A DNA stretch of 64,000 nt from Photorhabdus heterorhabditis (lineage in GTDB: Bacteria > Pseudomonadota > Gammaproteobacteria > Enterobacterales > Enterobacteriaceae): NCBI RefSeq assembly GCF_018448905.1, contig NZ_RCWA01000024.1, forward strand, positions 1-64,000, in the 5' to 3' direction. Positions within the stretch are counted from its first letter, which is position 1. The number at the start of each line of letters is the position of its first letter. The notes below the pieces were generated by a model, which worked only from the letters and a program-made list of their open reading frames with translations, had not been told where the DNA came from and did no database searches. The position numbers and the translations under genes were made by a program. Shown here in pieces: positions 15,701-24,296 of this stretch.

Positions 15701-16045
15701 TTAATCAGGTATTTTTTCATCAGATTTAGACATTGGTTTTTCTTCAATGCATAACAATGATTGAATATGGCCCTCAAGTTCAGAGGCTTTAGCATGAGCT
15801 TCCGCAAGAACTTTATTTTGTTCTTTCTTTAGAGTATCAATTTGTGAGTTTATAAAGTCTGGACGACTAATATTTGGATATGGGATTTCTATATCATGAA
15901 TAGTGACAACTGTACCAAAGATCGATGCATTTCCGTGTTTACTTGCGTCATGTGGTAAGACTGTGATGTTCATTTTTCGTGAAATATTATTTTCGATAGC
16001 GTGAACATAGAGCTTTACTTGTATTGTTTCTTGTTGTGCTTTCAT
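15701..16045 (-). CDS. Phage protein with coiled-coil C-terminus, unknown
   Basis: ATG 16045 (MKAQQETIQVKLYVHAIENN) has a strong AGGAG just upstream and is preferred to 16075. The 114-residue product has a beta-rich half and a helical half (NSQIDTLKKEQNKVLAEAHAKASELEGHIQ). It is the first full gene of the leftward early operon and is preceded by a 7-codon leader frame at 16065-16088. Confidence 0.6.
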   Translation of the reverse strand: MKAQQETIQVKLYVHAIENNISRKMNITVLPHDASKHGNASIFGTVVTIHDIEIPYPNISRPDFINSQIDTLKKEQNKVLAEAHAKASELEGHIQSLLCIEEKPMSKSDEKIPD

Positions 16046-16064
16046 AGCAACTCCTGATATATTG

Positions 16065-16088
16065 TTAGCGATCAATGATGGAAATCAT
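16065..16088 (-). CDS. Possible 7-codon leader peptide
   Basis: ATG 16088 is preceded by the phage leader motif AGAGGCAAGACCA and encodes MISIIDR, stop. The motif is the same as upstream of four larger genes. The short frame ends 20 bp before the start of the next gene. It could be a translated leader or only the remains of a deleted gene. Confidence 0.35.
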   Translation of the reverse strand: MISIIDR

Positions 16089-16095
16089 TGGTCTT

Positions 16096-16197
16096 GCCTC
16101 TTCTAACGAGTTGGTCCTCGTTAGTAGAAACTCCCGGTTAGCTTTGGTCGGCGATCCGGGGTAAAAGAACCCGCCACTTCGGTGGGTTTTTTTACAT
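16096..16197 (+). ncRNA. Structured region ending in a terminator; possible small RNA
   Basis: Two hairpins precede a rightward terminator: CTAACGAG (16103-16110) with CTCGTTAG (16117-16124), and a weaker CCCGG/CCGGG pair at about 16133-16160. The terminator is ACCCGCC-ACTTC-GGTGGGT followed by seven T's (about 16168-16193). No plus-strand gene ends here, so the terminator must serve a short transcript that starts nearby or block read-through from the left. The evidence is structural only. Confidence 0.4.
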
Positions 16198-16243
16198 CTG
16201 TTGATTCTTAGTTTTTCCCCATATTGGTATTAGTTGGTACGGA

Positions 16244-16549
16244 TTGATCAACGATAAATACCATTCAGAGGTTATGGTTTTAATAAATGTTTCAAACAGA
16301 CCGATGAATTGGCCTAATTTGATATTCTGCATATCATTACACATAAGAACTGTTGTTCGATTGGTTAATGTGCGGGTCTTTCCCCGCCGTCCGTTGATTC
16401 ACGCAGTTTCTAAGAAACCCGGCAAGAAGAACCGTAACGCATCAACTGCCAGTGTTTTTGTACCATTCCCACCGCTGGCTGGGGAATCCTGGTGTTGGTT
16501 GATCTTTCCTGTTCCACTTTCTGGTAAATACAGTTGTTATATGTGGTAA
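16244..16549 (+). CDS. Uncertain ORF upstream of the immunity region
   Basis: The 101-residue frame is rich in aromatic and basic residues and ends FPPLAGESWCWLIFPVPLSG. It resembles in style the poorly conserved Ash/Icd-like ORFs found at this place in enterobacterial prophages, but I cannot confirm a family. There is no clear ribosome site at ATG 16244. It may not be a gene. Confidence 0.3.
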   Translation: MINDKYHSEVMVLINVSNRPMNWPNLIFCISLHIRTVVRLVNVRVFPRRPLIHAVSKKPGKKNRNASTASVFVPFPPLAGESWCWLIFPVPLSGKYSCYMW

Positions 16550-17070
16550 TCATGGCAGGTCACATTGAACCCTGCTCTTCTCCTCCCTCATGACAATTGA
16601 AACTGTAAATTCGGTTTTGAACACTTAACCTAAACGGCCGCTGTGCCGTGCTACTGATTAGCAAATCATCTACCTCTTCGTATGTCGGTAGCGACTACTG
16701 CGTGGGCGTCCTGCCTGTTTGCTGTTGAAATTGAGTTTAGTAATTGATAAACGAAAAGTAAAGTAAAAATTAAATAATAAGAAGGGCTTATCAAAGTGTT
16801 AAGTTTAACCATTTGATTTATTTTAATTTTTATATTTATTTCAAGGTGTGAACTGAATGAATTTTCCCTTGGTGATAGCACTGTGAAATAGGATGGCTAA
16901 GATAGTTTTAGAGATTTGCTATGCATATAGCATGATAGTTTTTGGGTGTTGGCTGAAGGTTAATTAATTTTTGGATTGGGTGATTGAGGTTAACGGTTTA
17001 TTCCGTAGGGTTCAGGGTAAGATGAAAATCTTATTGATAAATAAGAAAAAAGTCGATTGGCGACTTTTTT
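16550..17070. other. Long non-coding stretch before the repressor gene
   Basis: I see no convincing gene in these 520 bp. A minus-strand frame at 16666-16881 has no ribosome site and unusual composition. The region is AT-rich with possible promoters for the leftward operon and may be the scar of deleted early genes. Confidence 0.4.
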
Positions 17071-17442
17071 CTATGCTTTCTTTTGCCTCTTTTTATGTAA
17101 TAATTCTTCTAGTAAATTATCATAATGCCGTTTTTTATCTTCAAGATTTTTTATTAGATCATCGGCATCACTATCTGGCAGTTCGTCGAATAGCTCTAGA
17201 AGAACTTTTTGCTTAGGAGTCAATGTTACTTGTAGTGGATTTCCTAATTGGTGGGTGTTTGTATCGGCGTCTAAATAACCATCTGGCATTCGATAGTCTT
17301 GTTCTAAACGTCTCGCGGCTTTTTCGCCGAAAGATGCTTTACCATTCATAAGCTGTGACAAATAACTCTTCTCTTTTTCAGGAAGAGTTTTATCGGAAAA
17401 CCAATCTCTTAGGCGTTGTTGCCTGATGTTCTTCATGCTCAT
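17071..17442 (-). CDS. CI-like prophage repressor, short form
   Basis: The 123-residue protein has an N-terminal helix-turn-helix (IRQQRLRDWFSDKTLPEKEKSYLSQLMNGKASFGEKAARRLEQ) similar to phage repressors of the Rac/HK022-like type, then a helical tail (PKQKVLLELFDELPDSDADDLIKNLEDKK). It lacks the LexA-like S24 protease domain, so induction cannot work by self-cleavage. It faces a Cro-like gene across operator-like palindromes, which supports the role. Start is 17442 or 17436. Confidence 0.82.
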   Translation of the reverse strand: MSMKNIRQQRLRDWFSDKTLPEKEKSYLSQLMNGKASFGEKAARRLEQDYRMPDGYLDADTNTHQLGNPLQVTLTPKQKVLLELFDELPDSDADDLIKNLEDKKRHYDNLLEELLHKKRQKKA

Positions 17443-17503
17443 TTTATTTATAAGAACCTATATATCTAGGGATTTCACTATTTTTCTACCAGTTAAATTG
17501 TGA

Positions 17504-17556
17504 TTAGTATTCACTAAATAAGCAAATGCTTGACAAATGTTTAGTATTTATTAAAC
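17504..17556. promoter_or_regulatory. Immunity-region operators and Cro promoter
   Basis: Two similar palindromes lie 37 bp apart: TTAGT-ATTC-ACTAA (17504-17517) and TTAGT-ATTT-ATTAA (17541-17554), the latter within GTTTAGTATTTATTAAAC. A -35 box TTGACA at 17530-17535 with TAAACT at 17552-17557 gives a promoter toward cro in which the second palindrome covers spacer and -10. This fits repressor binding that shuts the rightward promoter. Confidence 0.7.
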
Positions 17557-17582
17557 TTTCTGTATTTCTAAAAGGGGTAGTT

Positions 17583-17810
17583 ATGAAACTAAATGATTAC
17601 ATTTCTAATTTAAAGCGAGGTGAAGCCAAACTTCTTGCTGAGAAGCTTGGGGTATCCAGTTCCTATTTATCGCAAATGGCACATGGTTATGCTCCAGTTC
17701 CTCCCGCCAGATGTTTTGATATAGAAAATGCAACCAATGGAAAAGTGACAAGACAAGATCTTCGTCCCCATGACTGGCAGAAAATATGGCCTGAAATAAA
17801 TGCTAACTGA
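17583..17810 (+). CDS. Cro-like regulator (YdaS-type)
   Basis: I chose ATG 17583 (MKLNDYISNLKRGEAKLLAE) because AAAGGGG lies upstream; the longer frame from 17526 runs through the promoter. The 75-residue product has a compact helix-turn-helix (KLGVSSSYLSQMAHGYAPVPPARCFDIENATNGKVTRQDLRP) characteristic of YdaS/Cro proteins. It is the first gene of the rightward operon, divergent from the repressor. Confidence 0.88.
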   Translation: MKLNDYISNLKRGEAKLLAEKLGVSSSYLSQMAHGYAPVPPARCFDIENATNGKVTRQDLRPHDWQKIWPEINAN

Positions 17811-17867
17811 GCAGTCAGTATAAAAACTGATTCTCAATAATCAATATTGCGACAGGAGACGTAAACA

Positions 17868-18317
17868 GTGGAACAAAACATCAACGCCCTGAAAGCCGAA
17901 GTTGAGGCGTGGGCGGCAGAGAAGGGGCAGGAGTATGTAGCAATCGAAATAAGCCGAATGTACTTCTTGCTTTGTGAAAGAACGGTATCAGCCAAGTTGC
18001 ATCCCATTGAAATAAATGGGAATGCTAATTGGAAAGCTATCAATAACAACAGGCAGCAAATTTTCAGGTGGTTGCGCAGTGATTCAAGGGCTGCACGAAG
18101 AAAAGTATCAGAGTTGTTACCCGCTATCCAATCAGCCCTTCCACTTGAACGCAAAGCCAGAGTTAACGGTGAAACAACTAATTATTTGATATCTGTTGCG
18201 ATTCGTGAATTTACGGCGGTGATAATTGCAATCCTATTGGGAGGTTTAGGAGGTAGTGACGTATCACAACAAATAACCGTTGCGATATCAGCACTGAATG
18301 CTTTGACAAACGTTTAA
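17868..18317 (+). CDS. YdaT-like phage regulator/toxin
   Basis: The 149-residue product (ALKAEVEAWAAEKGQEYVAIEISRMYFLL, then NRQQIFRWLRSD and KVSELLPAIQSALP) follows the pattern of Rac prophage YdaT, a CII-position DNA-binding protein that is toxic when over-expressed. Its place right after the YdaS-like gene is the same as ydaST in Rac. It probably regulates early genes. Confidence 0.75.
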   Translation: MEQNINALKAEVEAWAAEKGQEYVAIEISRMYFLLCERTVSAKLHPIEINGNANWKAINNNRQQIFRWLRSDSRAARRKVSELLPAIQSALPLERKARVNGETTNYLISVAIREFTAVIIAILLGGLGGSDVSQQITVAISALNALTNV

Positions 18318-18331
18318 AAGAGGCAAGACCA

Positions 18332-18556
18332 ATGCTTAAAACCATAGAAAAGATCACCTATTGTAATAAGTTTCGTCTGAATGGTGAGCTTGTAACTATA
18401 GAACAAATCTCAGAAATTTATGAAGGATGTAGAGAAGCTGAGTTAAATATCTGGGAACAGTATGAACGGCAAAAGGCCAAATTGCTGGAGGAGTCTCTTA
18501 CCTTTGAACGGTGTAAGTCAGTTTGCCGTCAGATTGCTAAAATACTTGGAGCTTGA
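18332..18556 (+). CDS. Small phage protein (74 aa), unknown
   Basis: ATG 18332 is preceded by AAAAGAGGCAAGACCA, the recurrent leader motif. The product is helical and charged (EGCREAELNIWEQYERQKAK). It sits between the YdaT-like and replication genes and has no recognised family. Confidence 0.65.
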   Translation: MLKTIEKITYCNKFRLNGELVTIEQISEIYEGCREAELNIWEQYERQKAKLLEESLTFERCKSVCRQIAKILGA

Positions 18557-18558
18557 TT

Positions 18559-19311
18559 ATGAGTATGTCATTGATGGTAAAAGCTATGAGTATCAAAGTT
18601 GGTAATCCTCTTCGTAAATTGGTACTGATTAAGTTGGCTGATAACGCTAATGACCAGGGAGAGTGCTGGCCGTCAGTTGCTTACATTGCTGAACAATGCG
18701 AAATATCAGAACGTTCTGTTCAAAATCACATTAAGCAATTGGTAAAAGATGGCATTGTCTGTGTTGCAGAACGGAAGACACAAAATGGACTGAATCAATC
18801 AAATGTCTATTTCCTGAATCTGGATAAATCCAGTCATGGTTATAGTGAAAATGTTGCACCATATGGTGCATCTCTTGCACCCAGTGGTGCAAATTCTGCG
18901 GGGGTTAGTGGTGCAGGAGATGCACCCAGAACCAGTCACCCTTTTGAACCAGTCACGGAACCTAAAACCCCCCTTACCCCCCGTAAGGGGAAACGGGAGA
19001 AATTAAAATTCGATCCCATCACGGCAAAGCCTAAAAACGTTAGCGATGAAGTATGGGCTGATTGGGTCACTTTTCGGCTAGAAATTAAAAAGCCGCTGAC
19101 AGAAACCATGTGTAAGCAGCAAGAGAAAAAACTAGCAGATTGCACGAATCCTGATTCAGTGATTTGCACGTCAATTGCGAATGGGTGGCAAGGGTTGTTT
19201 CCTGAAAAGTCTCAAAACATCAAACCTAAATTTACTCAAAATACGCATACAGGCTATGAGGGTATAACCTACGAACCACAGGATTCTTATTGGTCAGAAA
19301 ATATTGATTAG
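18559..19311 (+). CDS. Phage replication initiator, O-like (HTH_36 domain)
   Basis: I chose ATG 18559 with GGAG nine bases upstream; TTG 18553 is also in frame. Residues about 12-95 form a winged helix (LVLIKLADNANDQGECWPSVAYIAEQCEISERSVQNHIKQLVKDG), as in phage O-like replication proteins and HTH_36 domains. A variable linker follows, then a C-terminal segment (VWADWVTFRLEIKKPLTETM). It is followed by DnaC- and DnaB-like genes, so it likely binds the phage origin and recruits the loader. Confidence 0.82.
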   Translation: MSMSLMVKAMSIKVGNPLRKLVLIKLADNANDQGECWPSVAYIAEQCEISERSVQNHIKQLVKDGIVCVAERKTQNGLNQSNVYFLNLDKSSHGYSENVAPYGASLAPSGANSAGVSGAGDAPRTSHPFEPVTEPKTPLTPRKGKREKLKFDPITAKPKNVSDEVWADWVTFRLEIKKPLTETMCKQQEKKLADCTNPDSVICTSIANGWQGLFPEKSQNIKPKFTQNTHTGYEGITYEPQDSYWSENID

Positions 19312-19319
19312 GGGGAGAA

Positions 19320-19904
19320 ATGAACTCTAATAGCTTACTTGACAGTATCAACATTGCCCCACGTTTTGAACATGCCAGCTTTGAAAATTATCAGCCTATA
19401 AACAAAGCTGCTCAACATAATCTGAAGATCTGCCAAAGTTATGTTCAGACTTGGAAAGAACGCAAAGTTGCGGGTGAGGGGATCATCATGTGTGGCCGTC
19501 TTGGTACCGGGAAAACTCATCTGGCTGTTGCGACATGCCGTGAAATAGTCACTCAGAACGGTATCAGTGCGTTTATTACAACCGCATCACGTATTATCAG
19601 GGCATTTCGTCGTTCATGGAGTAATGATGCTGACACCAACGAGTTCGAGACACTGAGGTTTTACAGTGAGTTGGATTTGCTGATCATCGATGAGATTGGC
19701 GTTCAATACGGCACTGAATCAGAGCGAAATATCTTGTTTGAGGTGATTAATAACCGATATGAAGATTTATTACCAACGATCCTGATCAGTAATTTGCCAA
19801 TGAATGACCTGCCGGTGTTTTTAGGGGACCGAGTATTAGATCGTGTGTTACAGGGTGGGGTAGTGTTGGCTTTTGACTGGGATAGTTACCGGAGGGGGCA
19901 GTAG
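19320..19904 (+). CDS. DnaC-like helicase loader (AAA+)
   Basis: The 194-residue ATPase has Walker A GRLGTGKT (59-66) and Walker B LLIIDEIG (120-127), with a sensor-type ILISNLP and an arginine-finger region ([11 protein letters not shown]). This matches DnaC/IstB-type loaders. GGGGGAGAA is the ribosome site. Together with the neighbouring DnaB-like gene it lets the phage bring its own helicase and loader. Confidence 0.9.
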   Translation: MNSNSLLDSINIAPRFEHASFENYQPINKAAQHNLKICQSYVQTWKERKVAGEGIIMCGRLGTGKTHLAVATCREIVTQNGISAFITTASRIIRAFRRSWSNDADTNEFETLRFYSELDLLIIDEIGVQYGTESERNILFEVINNRYEDLLPTILISNLPMNDLPVFLGDRVLDRVLQGGVVLAFDWDSYRRGQ

Positions 19905-19905
19905 T

Positions 19906-21273
19906 ATGAATGAGCTCAATCTAGAGTCTGCGGTTATAAGCGGATTGTTGTCAGGTGGTGCAACGCAGGATGCTTATGATGTTTTTGCAACGTTGTCAGA
20001 AGAGGCGTTTAGTTCAAGTTTTTTGCGTCGTGTCTACGTTGAAATCAAAAAACAAGCGTTCAGTAGTTCCCTGATTGATCCGATATTCATCGCTGAGGCT
20101 ATGAGTGAAGATGGTAATACATTAGCTAATATCCTGGAGTTGAGTAAGAGTCCTGTTTGGAATGCAAACCTGAAAGGCTATGCCAATAAAGTTAGTGAAT
20201 ATTGGTATGTTCGGCGGGTTACAGCAGTGATCAACGCTGGCCAACAGGCGTTACTGGAAACTAAAAATCATACTCAAGCACAGCATGTCATAACGGGCTT
20301 TATGTCCACTATGGGGGAGCTAATACGAGATACTGGCAACCTGGCTCCCGTGCACATCAAGACATTGATTGAAGGGTACATTGACATACTGGGGAGGCGT
20401 AACTTAGGTGAGGATAGTCGCGGGATGATTATGACAGGTATTGAGCCATTTGACTCGTTGACAGGGGGATTTAACCCAACTGATTTAATTCTCATCGGTG
20501 GTCGTCCCGGCATGGGCAAAACAGAACTGGCACTTTGCATGATTGAGGGTATGACTAGGAATGGAGGGGCGGTATTGCTGTTTTCAATGGAAATGGCAGC
20601 ACAACAAATTACAGAACGTATAGTTGCTGGTTCTGCCCAGTTGTCAGTTTCGAAATTGAGACGTGGTGAATTTTATGATGAAGATTGGGCTCGTATATCT
20701 AACGCAATAAGCGAGTTAATAGATCGCGATATTCATATTCTTGATGCTAGTGAATTAAGCGCTGAACAGATATGTGCTATCAGTGAAACGCATAAGCGCA
20801 GGTACCCGAATCTGAAAGGTATTTTTGTTGATTATCTTGGGTTGATAGAAAGGCCCAAAGCCGAGCGTAATGACCTTGCTATCGCTCAAATATCCAGGGC
20901 CCTCAAGGGACTAGCTAAGCGATTGCATACACCTGTTACAGCATTGAGTCAGTTATCAAGAGACGTTGATAAACGGCCTATACATCAGCGTCGCCCTGTT
21001 GCAGCGGATTTACGAGACTCAGGTAGCCTAGAGCAAGATGCAGATCGAATTATTTTTACTTATCGTGATGTTGTTTATAACCCACTAAGTCCAGCCAGAA
21101 ATTATGCCGAGATTATTTTGGATAAGAATCGTCACGGTGAAACCGGAACGATATTCCAGGAATTTAAAAACGGGCATTACTTACCAACTGATCAAATTGT
21201 TGCTGCTGAAATATGTCGTACACAGCAACAGGCTAAACAAAAAGAGCGCCGATACGCAGACAAAGCATTTTAA
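19906..21273 (+). CDS. Replicative DNA helicase, DnaB-like
   Basis: ATG 19906 follows GGAGGGGGCAG, which lies in the end of the DnaC-like gene, so the two are coupled. The 455-residue product has an N-terminal DnaB domain (1-95) and a RecA-like core: Walker [11 protein letters not shown] near 199-207, [18 protein letters not shown], the H1a/H4 region [25 protein letters not shown] and [16 protein letters not shown]. All the standard DnaB motifs are present. Confidence 0.93.
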   Translation: MNELNLESAVISGLLSGGATQDAYDVFATLSEEAFSSSFLRRVYVEIKKQAFSSSLIDPIFIAEAMSEDGNTLANILELSKSPVWNANLKGYANKVSEYWYVRRVTAVINAGQQALLETKNHTQAQHVITGFMSTMGELIRDTGNLAPVHIKTLIEGYIDILGRRNLGEDSRGMIMTGIEPFDSLTGGFNPTDLILIGGRPGMGKTELALCMIEGMTRNGGAVLLFSMEMAAQQITERIVAGSAQLSVSKLRRGEFYDEDWARISNAISELIDRDIHILDASELSAEQICAISETHKRRYPNLKGIFVDYLGLIERPKAERNDLAIAQISRALKGLAKRLHTPVTALSQLSRDVDKRPIHQRRPVAADLRDSGSLEQDADRIIFTYRDVVYNPLSPARNYAEIILDKNRHGETGTIFQEFKNGHYLPTDQIVAAEICRTQQQAKQKERRYADKAF

Positions 21274-21299
21274 CTAAAGACCAAAAGAGGCAGATCAAA

Positions 21300-21401
21300 A
21301 TGACCATAAACAGTAAACTGATTTTATTAGATAATTTGGGTAGTTATGAATTATCCCGTTTTGGGTGCAGTGCTGAAAGCATCGTTATCTTACAAATTTA
21401 G
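21300..21401 (+). CDS. Possible 33-residue phage peptide
   Basis: ATG 21300 follows AAAGAGGCAGATCAAA, a variant of the recurrent leader motif. It encodes MTINSKLILLDNLGSYELSR then FGCSAESIVILQI. Only the leader supports it; the frame is too short to judge by coding pattern. Confidence 0.4.
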   Translation: MTINSKLILLDNLGSYELSRFGCSAESIVILQI

Positions 21402-21699
21402 ACTTAAAAGCTAGTCGATTCAACGTAAACGCCAGCAGGATGCTGGCTTTACCAAAATTGCTGGTGGATAACTAGGAGCTGGAGATGCTGAAGCGCAATT
21501 GTACTCTTCGAAGGCGGGAGAAAGCCTTTCTGTAGCTGAATATTGTTTTTCTAGTGAAGTGGCCTGATGGAACACACTGGGATGGTATAAGAGTTGAAGT
21601 TGTATTTGTAACGTACAAATTACATATCAAGTATATTGCTTGCGTTCAAAACGAAAAAAAAATACCATAAAATCTGCTTAACGCAATCAGGGTATCTAA
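21402..21699. other. Intergenic stretch with small frames only
   Basis: A 16-codon frame at 21485-21535 has a good AGGAGCTGGAG ribosome site but no similarity I recognise. A hairpin GCCAGCA-GGA-TGCTGGC lies at about 21431-21447. The rest is AT-rich and probably holds the promoter of the following cargo pair. Confidence 0.4.
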
Positions 21700-22372
21700 A
21701 TGAGCATTAACGACACACAAAGTGATATTACCGATTTGATAATAAACGCTTTCAGGCGTGATTTTTGGCTTAACGTACAAGATGCATTATATGCTAAGTA
21801 TGCTGCAGCACAGGAAGTAACTGTAGGCAATATATTAAAACTTGGTGAACCGGAGCAACGTAGATTTAGGCCTCAGGCTAGGCACTATGGCCTTAATTCA
21901 GCATTGAGGGAGGCCGCAAGTCGCTCTGGTTATCCTTTGTTACGATGCTGATACATCCCCGAAAGGGGAGCATTACATTATTATCGATTCAGAAGGTGTT
22001 AAAATTAGCCGTATTGGGTTAAATCACGATGAGCGCCATATAAGAGGTGCTAAACATCGTTCATTGATAGCCCAATTGAATGAAAAATTTGAAGGCTATA
22101 CTCCAGATCTTTTTAGAGAAGAAGATAGTAAACATCATAATGACATTGATACGTTAGGTGTGTTGTTAATAAATATTAATCCACCATATCATGAATCTCA
22201 GGCCAGCATGATGGATTTAAGGATTGTGGTTCCTTTTACCAATATGAAAGGTTTTCACTATAATAAATCTGTAACGGAGCTTTTAGCCCTCTATACTGGA
22301 GAGAAGAAGATAGTCATTCCTGATATGGTTTTACCTAAGCTCAAGAAGCGCCTGAAGGATCAGGAAAAATAG
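21700..22372 (+). pseudogene. Partner gene of the XRE-ImmA protein, split by a frameshift
   Basis: The first frame (21700-21951) reads MSINDTQSDITDLIINAFRR and ends SGYPLLRC. The second has no ATG, yet codes upstream of its nominal start: YDADTSPKGEHYIIIDSEGV, KISRIGLNHDERHIRGAKHR, then LIAQLNEKFEGYTPDL to 22372. Removing one base in TTGTTACG at about 21943-21948 gives one 223-residue frame through GYPLYDADTSP. It ends 15 bp before the XRE-ImmA gene, so the pair form one operon. No family is recognised. Confidence 0.6.
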
Positions 22373-22387
22373 AATAGGTGAGACATT

Positions 22388-23587
22388 ATGAGAGTGGGAA
22401 TTTCTGGTTTCCAATCTGAAAGGTTGACACAGATAAGAGAAGCGAGGGGATTATCGAAAATTAACCTTGGTAGGTTAGTAGATCGTTCGCCATCAACTAT
22501 TACCAAATGGGAAAACGGTAATCATTCCCCCGATGCAGAAGTATTGCATAGCTTAAGTCAGATTCTTAATTGCCCGGTAAGTTGGTTCACAAAGCCTATT
22601 GTTAAGTACGAAAAAAAACCAGTATTCTTCCGAACACTTTCAACCACGGCAAAAGACTTATGTATCGCCTCAGAGCGATACATGGGGTGGTTTCAAGAGT
22701 TATCATGTAAGATGCAAGAATATCTTGATTATCCAGAGGTTAACATTCCTCATCTTAACGTAAAGGATTACAGAGCGATAGATGATCAATTGATTGAAAG
22801 AATGGCTTTTGAGTGTAGGAAAGCTTGGGGATTAGGTATTGCACCGATAGATGATCTATTACTGGTAATGGAGAATGCGGGGATAGTCTGTTCCAGATTT
22901 GAACAAGGTAGTTCTGTAATGGATGGCTATTCTCAATGGAATGATTTAGAGAATAGACCGTATGTGGTTTTAGCTAGTGATAAAGATAACTATTATCGTA
23001 GTCGATTTGATGCTGCTCATGAATTAGGTCATATAGTCTTACATCGATATATAAATAAATTTGATAATATCAATTTTAATCCAATAGAAGAGCAAGCACA
23101 TAAATTTGCGTCGAGTTTCATGCTGCCGGAAGAGTCATTTTCTGTAGAGCTTCCTCCATATCCTACATTGCAGAATTTCATATCTCTAAAAAATCGCTGG
23201 GGGATGTCGGCACAATCTATGATCCTTAGAGCGAGAAATTTAGAATTAATATCTTCTCTGGAATATCAGAGGTTATATAAAAATATTTCTGCTAGAGGTT
23301 GGCGAAAAGGAGAGCCGCTTGATGATCTTAGAAAACCAGAGTCGGTTCGTTTGTTACCTAGGTGCTTAAATCTATTATTGGATTCTAGAACTTTTAGTAA
23401 AAAAACACTTCTTGAGGAATTTGGTTTCCCAAAAGGAGATTTAGAGGATTTATGTTCAGTTCCTAAGGGATTCTTGTCAGAATCACAGGTACTTGATTTC
23501 CAATCCAGAATACAATTGAAGAATAGTATTAATATATCTACTACACAACAAGATACAAACGTCGTCAATTTATTTAATAGAAAGTAA
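22388..23587 (+). CDS. XRE-family regulator fused to ImmA/IrrE metallopeptidase
   Basis: Residues about 8-70 form an XRE helix-turn-helix (ERLTQIREARGLSKINLGRLVDRSPSTITKWENG). A zinc peptidase domain of the ImmA/IrrE (COG2856) type follows, with H211-E212-L-G-H215 and a downstream EEQAHKFASSFMLPEE that holds the third ligand and second family motif. Members cleave repressors, as in ICEBs1 ImmA and Deinococcus IrrE, or serve in toxin-antitoxin-like pairs. Lying outside the immunity region with its own partner gene, it looks like cargo and not the main repressor. Confidence 0.9.
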   Translation: MRVGISGFQSERLTQIREARGLSKINLGRLVDRSPSTITKWENGNHSPDAEVLHSLSQILNCPVSWFTKPIVKYEKKPVFFRTLSTTAKDLCIASERYMGWFQELSCKMQEYLDYPEVNIPHLNVKDYRAIDDQLIERMAFECRKAWGLGIAPIDDLLLVMENAGIVCSRFEQGSSVMDGYSQWNDLENRPYVVLASDKDNYYRSRFDAAHELGHIVLHRYINKFDNINFNPIEEQAHKFASSFMLPEESFSVELPPYPTLQNFISLKNRWGMSAQSMILRARNLELISSLEYQRLYKNISARGWRKGEPLDDLRKPESVRLLPRCLNLLLDSRTFSKKTLLEEFGFPKGDLEDLCSVPKGFLSESQVLDFQSRIQLKNSINISTTQQDTNVVNLFNRK

Positions 23588-23687
23588 AATTGGGAATTAA
23601 TACTAACACCTGTTATTCTGTTCGTATCGGCCTGAACATCTGATAACCTAAACAAAAGCTGCTGTGTCATAACTTTGAGGATAAGTA

Positions 23688-24281
23688 ATGACGCAGCATA
23701 GTTTTATCAAAATTTCGAATGACACCCTGAGACCTGCGACTCCCGCAGCCAGGGAATACCTGCACTCCAAAGTGAAGTGGGGCGATGTGCTCTATGCGGA
23801 TTTTAAGAAAGCACGTAACCCGCGTTTCCATCGTAAATATTTTGCCCTTCTGAATCTCGGCTATGAATACTGGGAACCTGCTGGGGGTACCATTTCCCCG
23901 GAAGAGAAAGCGCTTGTGCGTGGCTACGTACAATTTCTTGCACACTTCGCGGGCAGTGAAGATGTCTTACAATCCGCTGCGGATGAATATCTTGCTGGCA
24001 TATCTAAAAACCGAGCCCAGAATATTACTGCCACCAAATCCTTTGATGCCTTTCGGCGCTGGGCAACAGTGGAATCAGGACACTATGACATTTACGAAAT
24101 GCCCAACGGCAGTCTGTACCGTGAACCTCGTTCAGTCAGTTTCGCCAAAATGGAAGAGATGGAATTTCAGGAGCTTTATAAAGATACATTAAACGTGCTT
24201 TGGAACTTTATTTTGTATCGCAATTTCCCGACCCGAAACGCCGCTGAACATGCAGCTTCTCAGTTGTCCGATTTTATGTAA
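23688..24281 (+). CDS. DUF1367 family phage protein
   Basis: The 197-residue product (KWGDVLYADFKKARNPRFHRKYFALLNLGYEYWEP, then RNPTATKSFDAF-like and YRNFPTRNAAEHAASQL) follows the DUF1367 family of lambdoid phages, encoded in the nin-like region before Q. Function is unknown. Its codon use looks richer in GC than that of the preceding XRE-ImmA gene, which suggests that cargo was inserted upstream. Confidence 0.8.
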   Translation: MTQHSFIKISNDTLRPATPAAREYLHSKVKWGDVLYADFKKARNPRFHRKYFALLNLGYEYWEPAGGTISPEEKALVRGYVQFLAHFAGSEDVLQSAADEYLAGISKNRAQNITATKSFDAFRRWATVESGHYDIYEMPNGSLYREPRSVSFAKMEEMEFQELYKDTLNVLWNFILYRNFPTRNAAEHAASQLSDFM

Positions 24282-24296
24282 TGAGAGGCAGAGCCA

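Noticed and set aside
16666-16881. Minus-strand frame in the immunity-region gap
   Set aside because: There is no ribosome site, no domain and a biased composition; I treat the stretch as non-coding.
19602-19904. DnaC-like gene as an IstB transposition helper
   Set aside because: No IstA gene is nearby, and the neighbours are an O-like initiator and a DnaB-like helicase, so a replication loader fits better.
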